Part shown: one piece after another, positions 59,799 through 64,000 of the stretch
Position numbering within the stretch: position 1 is the first letter of the stretch
Layout of the letters: the number at the start of each line of letters is the position of its first letter
Source of the DNA: JAKAXS01 sp965279065
GTDB taxonomy: Bacteria > Pseudomonadota > Alphaproteobacteria > Rhizobiales > Hyphomicrobiaceae
Direction of reading: 5' to 3'
NCBI GenBank assembly: GCA_965279065.1
Contig: OZ257134.1
Span: 124,001-188,000 of the forward strand
Length of the DNA stretch: 64,000 nucleotides
Program-made: the position numbers and the translations under genes
The notes under the pieces: model-generated
The model's input: the letters and a program-made list of their open reading frames with translations, nothing else
The model's database searches: none
What the model was told of the DNA's origin: nothing

Positions 59799-60683
59799 TC
59801 AGGGCGTTGCCAGCGTCGCGCGGGTTGTCCGGCGTTTGCGTTTGGTCACGGCGGCGCCGGCCAGTGCACCCGACATAAGCCAGCCCTGCAGATACTGCGC
59901 CGCGCGCAAGGCGGACGTCTCGGGGTCGTCGAAGGTGGCGAGCATTTCGCACAGCACGCCGAAGCGCACGCCGCGCGCGGCTTCGTCCCACATCATCGTC
60001 TCCTCCGCGCCGAGGGGACGCAGCATCGGCGACGTCTCCTGCCGCCAGACGAGAAGTTCGGCGCGCGCCGGCTCGGCGGCGGGGACCTCCGCGTCGTCCT
60101 TGAGGGCGAGCCAGAGATCCATTGCATTGCTGGCAAGGCTCAGCCGCTGCGCCGAGGGGTGAGGCGTGAAGACGAGCATGTCCCACTGTTCGGGCGGCAC
60201 CTGCTGCAGCGTCGCGATCGAAACCGGCTCGGCGTCGCGCGCATCGAATGCCGTGTTGAGCGCCGCCTCGATGGCGATGAGATCGCCGACCTGGCGGTGC
60301 GGCGCGAAACGCGGCGTGGTGCGGGCGAAGTCCGTCAGGTGCCGCGACACCCAACGCGCATTTTGCGTCGTCGAGGGATGCGCCGCGACATAGGTGCGGG
60401 CAAGGTCAGTGAACGCGTCGGGGCCGAGATAGAGTGCCGTCAGCGGGTGATCGTTGCCGATGATCTCGACCAGACGCCCGACGTAGGCATTGCGGTAGAC
60501 GCCGAACAGCACCCCGGCGTTGGTGTGGGCGTTGGGAGGAATGAGCCGCAGGATGTCGTCACCACCCTTGAGGATGGCCTCTTGAAACATGCCCTGCAGG
60601 TCGCTGAGCGACGGCGCGCGCGGCATCGCATCTGGCGCCTCTGGCCGGCCCGCGGACTTTCGCCTGGTTTTTGCCTTCGTCAC
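59799..60683 (-). CDS. bufC: BufC/HvfC family partner of MNIO enzyme
   Basis: A 294-residue cytosolic protein with the N-terminal DUF2063 (HvfC/BufC) domain, SLSDLQGMFQEAILKGGDDILRL and VYRNAYVGRLVEIIGNDHPLTALYLG, and a C-terminal winged-helix-like part. BufC recognises the precursor peptide and delivers it to the BufB enzyme. It starts 9 nt after bufB, on the same strand, so the two are co-transcribed. The gene symbol is by analogy with published bufferin operons. Confidence 0.85.
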   Translation of the reverse strand: MTKAKTRRKSAGRPEAPDAMPRAPSLSDLQGMFQEAILKGGDDILRLIPPNAHTNAGVLFGVYRNAYVGRLVEIIGNDHPLTALYLGPDAFTDLARTYVAAHPSTTQNARWVSRHLTDFARTTPRFAPHRQVGDLIAIEAALNTAFDARDAEPVSIATLQQVPPEQWDMLVFTPHPSAQRLSLASNAMDLWLALKDDAEVPAAEPARAELLVWRQETSPMLRPLGAEETMMWDEAARGVRFGVLCEMLATFDDPETSALRAAQYLQGWLMSGALAGAAVTKRKRRTTRATLATP

Positions 60684-60692
60684 GACAGCCGC

Positions 60693-61580
60693 TCACTCTG
60701 CTGCGAGCTGCGGAAACATTTCGTCGGCGATGACGCGGGCGCGACTGAGCTCGGTCACCATGTCGGCTAGCGGCGGGATATCGTCGTCGCGTTCAATGAT
60801 CGTGGAGACGGGTCCGAAACGCTGCAGCGATTTGCGGTACAGGTCCCAGACCGCGTCGCACACCAGCGCATCATGCGTATCGATGATATGGGTCATGTTG
60901 TGCTCGTGCCCCGCGAGATGGAACTGTACGACACGATCGGCGGGGATACCGGCGATGAACTCGTCGGCACTGTAGTCGTGGTTGAAGGCGCTGACGTAGA
61001 CGTTGTTGACGTCGAACACGAGCCAGCAGTCGGTCCGCTTCGTCATCTCGGCGATGAACTCCCACTCCTGCATTTCGGAATGACCGAACTGCACGTAGGT
61101 GGAGACGTTCTCCAGCGCGATCGGCCGTTTGAGGAAATCCTGCACGTGCTGGATGCGCGAGACCACATGGTCCAGCGCCTCGCGGGTGTAGGGAAACGGC
61201 AGCAGGTCGTGCAGGTTGACGCCATGCACGCCGGTCCAGCACAGGTGATCGGAAACGAACTTCGGCTCGGTGCGGTCGGCGAGCGTCTTGAGCCCCTTGA
61301 GATAGTCCTCGTCGAACGGCGCCGTCGAGGCGATCGAAAGGGACACGCCGTGCATGACGATGGGGTAGCGGGCGCGGATCTTGTCCAGCATGCGCAACGG
61401 CTGGCCGCCTGGAACGAGGTAATTTTCCGAGATGACTTCGAACCAGTCGATCGGCGGATCGCCGTCAAGGATGTCGGTGTAATGTTGCGCCCTGAGCCCG
61501 AGACCAAACCCGAGGTAGGGCGGCTTGGCATTGTTCGGGGCCTGGCGGCGGCCCGGCTGTGCGGTCGATGTTTTGGCCAT
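60693..61580 (-). CDS. bufB: BufB/HvfB family MNIO (DUF692) enzyme
   Basis: A 295-residue multinuclear non-heme iron-dependent oxidase that modifies cysteines of the BufA peptide (oxazolone/thiooxazole-type chemistry in related systems). Its TIM-barrel has metal-ligand blocks in the expected order: IVMHGVSLSIAS, SDHLCWTG, ENVSTY, FDVNNVYV, FHLAGH and IIERDDDIP. The ATG at 61580 has GGAGG upstream. It follows bufA by 81 nt. Confidence 0.9.
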   Translation of the reverse strand: MAKTSTAQPGRRQAPNNAKPPYLGFGLGLRAQHYTDILDGDPPIDWFEVISENYLVPGGQPLRMLDKIRARYPIVMHGVSLSIASTAPFDEDYLKGLKTLADRTEPKFVSDHLCWTGVHGVNLHDLLPFPYTREALDHVVSRIQHVQDFLKRPIALENVSTYVQFGHSEMQEWEFIAEMTKRTDCWLVFDVNNVYVSAFNHDYSADEFIAGIPADRVVQFHLAGHEHNMTHIIDTHDALVCDAVWDLYRKSLQRFGPVSTIIERDDDIPPLADMVTELSRARVIADEMFPQLAAE

Positions 61581-61661
61581 GACGAGCGGCCCTCCGGCAA
61601 TGGCACGGTCCGGCAGCTTAGCACCGCCGGACCGCAAGTTCACGAGACGGTACGTTCGGTC

Positions 61662-61946
61662 TTACTTCTTGTCGCCGGCGTGGTCAGCGGCTTCGAACTT
61701 TGCGCCCTGTACCTTCGCGCACTCTTCCTTGGTGGCTTCCGTGAAGCCCGTGCCCTTGCAGGCGTTCTGGCCCTTGCAGGCGTTGTTGGCGGTCTTGCAG
61801 GCGCTGGTGCCCTTGCAAGCGTTGGCGCCCACGCAGTGACCCTTGCCGTCAGCGGCAAAAGCAGCAGGGGCCGTAACGGCGCCGGCGATCATCAGCGTGG
61901 CGGCGGCAGCGGCGAGCGTAGCGCCGGATTTTGCGGAAAGTTTCAT
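61662..61946 (-). CDS. bufA: Bufferin-type precursor peptide (BufA-like)
   Basis: A 94-residue exported precursor: signal peptide (residues about 1-31, ending AAFA) and a mature part with six cysteines at 38, 44, 50, 57, 63 and 76. Four of them sit in ACK-type repeats (NACKG, SACKT, NACKG, NACKG) spaced 6-7 residues apart. In related bufferins such cysteines are modified by BufB and bind copper in the periplasm. GAGGAAC precedes the ATG. It heads the buf genes and is 211 nt downstream of the anti-sigma gene. Confidence 0.88.
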   Translation of the reverse strand: MKLSAKSGATLAAAAATLMIAGAVTAPAAFAADGKGHCVGANACKGTSACKTANNACKGQNACKGTGFTEATKEECAKVQGAKFEAADHAGDKK

Positions 61947-61998
61947 TGGGCTGAGTTCCTCATCATTGATTGTCCTGAACCCCACTAATTTCGCAGGG

Positions 61999-62023
61999 GA
62001 CACCACCGCGCGAACGTCGTTCC
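61999..62023 (-). promoter_or_regulatory. Candidate ECF-type promoter of bufA
   Basis: On the minus strand GGAAC (62023-62019), 16 nt, TGTC (62002-61999), 52 nt upstream of the bufA ATG. The -35 is ideal for ECF sigma factors; the -10 is plausible but not a perfect match. Confidence 0.4.
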
Positions 62024-62157
62024 AGCAGCGGCGTCTTGAAAGGTACGCGTCGAATGCGGCGATCGTTTCAGACGCAGCAAAAATAATCGCGGGGTCGCAG
62101 GAACGCGAGGGGAACGGCGGATGACAAGGCGCGGCGCAATGGGATACGCGCAATGCA

Positions 62158-62880
62158 TCAAGGCGTTGTCTGATACAGCTTGCCGGTGAACAGGACCGGT
62201 CCTGTCGGCTGTCCCGTGGGCGAGCCGCCGGCCGGCTCCAGGCTGACGGCGAACGTCGCGTTCATGAACATCGTGCGGTCGATGCCGCTGTCGTTCAGCG
62301 CGTGCACTTCCATGTCGCCTTCCGGCACGACGCCCAGCGACTTCGGCTGCGGCAGCTTTTCGTGCACGAGCCACAGTTCGTAGGCCTTGCCTTTCTCCGA
62401 CGGCTTCGACAGCGCCCGCACTGCGAACATTTGCTTGGCGGTATCGACGGTCAGCAGCATCGCCGGCGAAGATTTGTCGGCCTGCAGCACGGCAACGTAC
62501 GTGGTGGGCATCGGCGTGCGTGCGGTCTCGCGCCAGCCCAGGACGCCGGCGAACGAGGCCGCGAGTGCCGTCATGCCGATTGCCGCGTTGCGCCAGCCGC
62601 GTGCGCGCCGTCGCAGCCCGGCTTCGCGGTTGGCGAAACCGATGACGTCGCCGCCCGCCGACTTGATCTCGGCGCGAATGCGATCCAGCAGATGCGGCGA
62701 CGGAGATGCGTCCGGTACCATCGCGATCATCGGCCCCAACCGGCGCTCCCATGCCACGATCGCGGCGTCGAGCGCTGGCTCGCGGCTGCGCAGCATCGTC
62801 ACGCCGTCGCGTTCGGCAGCCGTCAGGGTCCCGAGAACGTACTCGGCCGCCAGGGCATCGATGTCGTCGAGGTCGTTCAT
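62158..62880 (-). CDS. RskA-type membrane anti-sigma factor
   Basis: A 240-residue single-pass membrane anti-sigma factor. N-terminal cytosolic region binds sigma (LAAEYVLGTLTAAERDGVTML and RRLGPMIAMVPD); the membrane segment is about 99-116 (NAAIGMTALAASFAGVLG); the C-terminal RskA domain (about 130-236, YELWLVHEKLPQPKSLGV) is periplasmic. There is no zinc HxxxCxxC motif, so release may be by proteolysis. Its ATG overlaps the sigma stop. Confidence 0.9.
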   Translation of the reverse strand: MNDLDDIDALAAEYVLGTLTAAERDGVTMLRSREPALDAAIVAWERRLGPMIAMVPDASPSPHLLDRIRAEIKSAGGDVIGFANREAGLRRRARGWRNAAIGMTALAASFAGVLGWRETARTPMPTTYVAVLQADKSSPAMLLTVDTAKQMFAVRALSKPSEKGKAYELWLVHEKLPQPKSLGVVPEGDMEVHALNDSGIDRTMFMNATFAVSLEPAGGSPTGQPTGPVLFTGKLYQTTP

Positions 62881-63425
62881 CCCTCAAGACATCCTTTGAG
62901 CTGCGCCAGGCTGCGATGCAGCCATGTCTTGATTGTACCTTCCGGCCGGTCAAAGCGCCGCGCCAGATCTTCCCGGCTCATGCCGTTCAGGTAGGCAAGC
63001 TGTACGATCTGCTTCTTCTCCGGTTCGAGACCGTCCAGGCACTTGAGCAGTTTTTTGACGTCGTCCTGCAACTCCAAGCCGGCCAGCGGGTGCTCATCGG
63101 CGCTCGGCAGGTTCTCAAGCTCGCTGTCGTCACCGCCCGTCGGACGCGCGGCGCGGCGGCGCAACTCGTCCAAAGCGCGATTGCGCACGATGGCGGCCAT
63201 CCACGTCAACGGCGCCGCAAGCGCGGGATCGTAGTCGCCGGCCCGCGACCAGATCTTGACGTAAGCATCCTGCACCACGTCCTCCGCCAGCTCCCTGCTA
63301 CGGACGATACGCAGGGCGACTCCGTAGAGTTTCGCCGAAGTCTGTTGATACAGCTCAGCAAATGCGGTTTCGCTCCCCTCTGCAACCTGGGAAAGGAGCC
63401 CGCGCGATGTGCTGGTGGCCGTCAT
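62877..63425 (-). CDS. ECF (extracytoplasmic function) sigma factor
   Basis: A 182-residue sigma-70 family ECF factor. Region 2 (about 20-90) has LYGVALRIVRSRELAEDVVQDAYVKIW and TWMAAIVRNRALDELRRR; region 4 (about 125-175) ends in a helix-turn-helix LNGMSREDLARRFDRPEGTIKTWLHRSL. The stop overlaps the anti-sigma start (ATGA), and the buf genes follow on the same strand, so it probably controls them. Candidate promoter at 63475-63499. Confidence 0.93.
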   Translation of the reverse strand: MTATSTSRGLLSQVAEGSETAFAELYQQTSAKLYGVALRIVRSRELAEDVVQDAYVKIWSRAGDYDPALAAPLTWMAAIVRNRALDELRRRAARPTGGDDSELENLPSADEHPLAGLELQDDVKKLLKCLDGLEPEKKQIVQLAYLNGMSREDLARRFDRPEGTIKTWLHRSLAQLKGCLEG

Positions 63426-63474
63426 TTAGGGGTGCGAACCTGATCTCTGACTTGAACCGGCGGCAAGCCGGATA

Positions 63475-63499
63475 TACGCGGATCTTACGTATTGGTTTC
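63475..63499 (-). promoter_or_regulatory. Candidate autoregulatory ECF promoter
   Basis: On the minus strand GAAAC (63499-63495), 16 nt, CGTA (63478-63475), 50 nt upstream of the sigma ATG. It is close to the GGAAC-N16-CGT pattern of ECF promoters but differs at the -35 second base. Confidence 0.4.
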
Positions 63500-63569
63500 G
63501 TGCGGCCGCACGTTAGGCGGAGCCGCGCTCGGTGTCGATACGTGTCTTTGCAAGCTCCAGGAGGGCCTT

Positions 63570-63935
63570 TTGCTGAGTTTCATGCAGTCATCCACCGTAC
63601 TGCCCATCATCCTGCTGGTCGTCTCCAACGTCTTCATGACGTTCGCCTGGTACGGGCACTTGAGCTACAAATCGTCTCCATTGTGGATCGCCGTCCTCCT
63701 CAGCTGGGGCATCGCGCTGTTCGAGTATTGCCTGGCCGTTCCCGCCAACCGCATCGGTCATGCCGTCTATTCCGCCGCGCAGTTGAAGACCATCCAGGAG
63801 GTGATCACACTGTCGGTATTCGTCGGCTTCTCCATTCTCTACCTGAAGGAGCCGTTGACGTTGAACCACTTCGTCGGCTTCGCCTTCATCGTGCTCGGCG
63901 CCTATTTCATCTTCCACGGACCCATCTCGACATGA
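63570..63935 (+). CDS. DMT-family (DUF486) membrane protein
   Basis: A protein of about 121 residues with four membrane helices. It has the DUF486 hallmarks SNVFMTFAWYGHLSYKSSPLWIAVLLSWGIALFEYCLAVPANRIGH and LKEPLTLNHFVGFAFIVLGAYFIF. A TTG at 63570, with AGGAGG upstream, is a better start than the ATG four codons later. Divergent from the sigma operon. The next gene overlaps by four bases. Substrate unknown. Confidence 0.85.
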   Translation: MLSFMQSSTVLPIILLVVSNVFMTFAWYGHLSYKSSPLWIAVLLSWGIALFEYCLAVPANRIGHAVYSAAQLKTIQEVITLSVFVGFSILYLKEPLTLNHFVGFAFIVLGAYFIFHGPIST

Positions 63936-64000
63936 GCCCAGCCGCAACCCACTTCGATCAGGCGGTCGCCGCCATCGACACCGCCAACGCCGAAGATCCG
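63932..64000 (+). CDS. DUF4202 domain protein, 3' end outside the window
   Basis: The first 23 residues only. FDQAVAAIDTANAEDP is the characteristic N-terminus of DUF4202 proteins (FxxAIxxIDxANxEDP). The ATG overlaps the stop of the DUF486 gene, so the two are coupled. Function of DUF4202 is unknown. The call rests on this short stretch. Confidence 0.65.
   Translation, partial: MSPAATHFDQAVAAIDTANAEDP

Overview
The window is chromosomal DNA of a GC-rich alphaproteobacterium, most likely order Hyphomicrobiales (Rhizobiales). The grounds are: an ActS/ActR (RegB/RegA) redox pair next to a divergent SCO/SenC gene; PhaR-phaA-phaB; MmcB; the alphaproteobacterial order tsaB-rimI-fur-plsC-miaB-phoH-ybeY-corC-lnt; a CtrA-type TTAA-N7-TTAA site; and a Rhizobiales-style intergenic palindrome near 20.2 kb. 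No integrase, transposase, phage gene, rRNA operon or CRISPR array was seen. Most of the window reads as core genome. All functional calls come from reading motifs by eye; no database search was run.

Layout. 0-7 kb: a 5'-truncated hypothetical gene, a DD-carboxypeptidase, an NTF2-like and a VOC gene, tRNA-Leu(CAA), a lone trypsin-like protease, a YgjP-type metallopeptidase and intracellular PHB depolymerase. 7-10.5 kb: redox control (SCO protein, RegB, RegA). 10.5-16.5 kb: MmcB, then a Lon-like protein that has lost its recognisable catalytic residues and is translationally coupled to an unknown protein, an ICMT-like methyltransferase, and a LysR/SMR pair sharing a palindromic operator. 16.5-23 kb: O-acetylhomoserine sulfhydrylase, DUF1883, enoyl-CoA hydratase, MutM, two tandem paralogous membrane proteins, a GST and PPK2. 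23-33.6 kb: a Pho box between ppk2 and phoR, then the tsaB-to-lnt gene train and ribosomal protein L32. 34-39 kb: a membrane protein, an EAL protein, and the PHB genes phaR, phaA and phaB, then a CAP-domain lipoprotein. 39.4-44.1 kb: two near-identical hairpins in front of a two-gene cassette, an unknown probable winged-helix protein and an 1130-residue AAA+HerA-like double ATPase. 44.4-59.8 kb: envelope and periplasmic proteins (class A PBP, CreA, PRC-barrel, lipid kinase, PAP2, prepilin peptidase, an outer-membrane barrel candidate, an SH3 protein), a phospholipase C-fold/HhH fusion and tRNA-Arg(CCU). 59.8-63.4 kb: a bufferin-type copper RiPP operon (bufA, bufB, bufC) directly downstream of an ECF sigma/anti-sigma pair.

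Themes. PHB turnover is well covered: phaZ at one end, phaR, phaA and phaB in the middle, no phaC here. Phosphate handling is represented by ppk2, phoR and the Pho box. Envelope stress and metal handling are represented by the ECF-buf cluster and many signal-peptide proteins. The strongest candidates for undescribed biology are the degenerate Lon-like protein with its coupled partner, the AAA-HerA cassette with its tandem leader hairpins, and the phospholipase C-fold/HhH fusion. The ECF-linked bufferin operon is a recognisable system whose regulatory wiring here looks worth testing.
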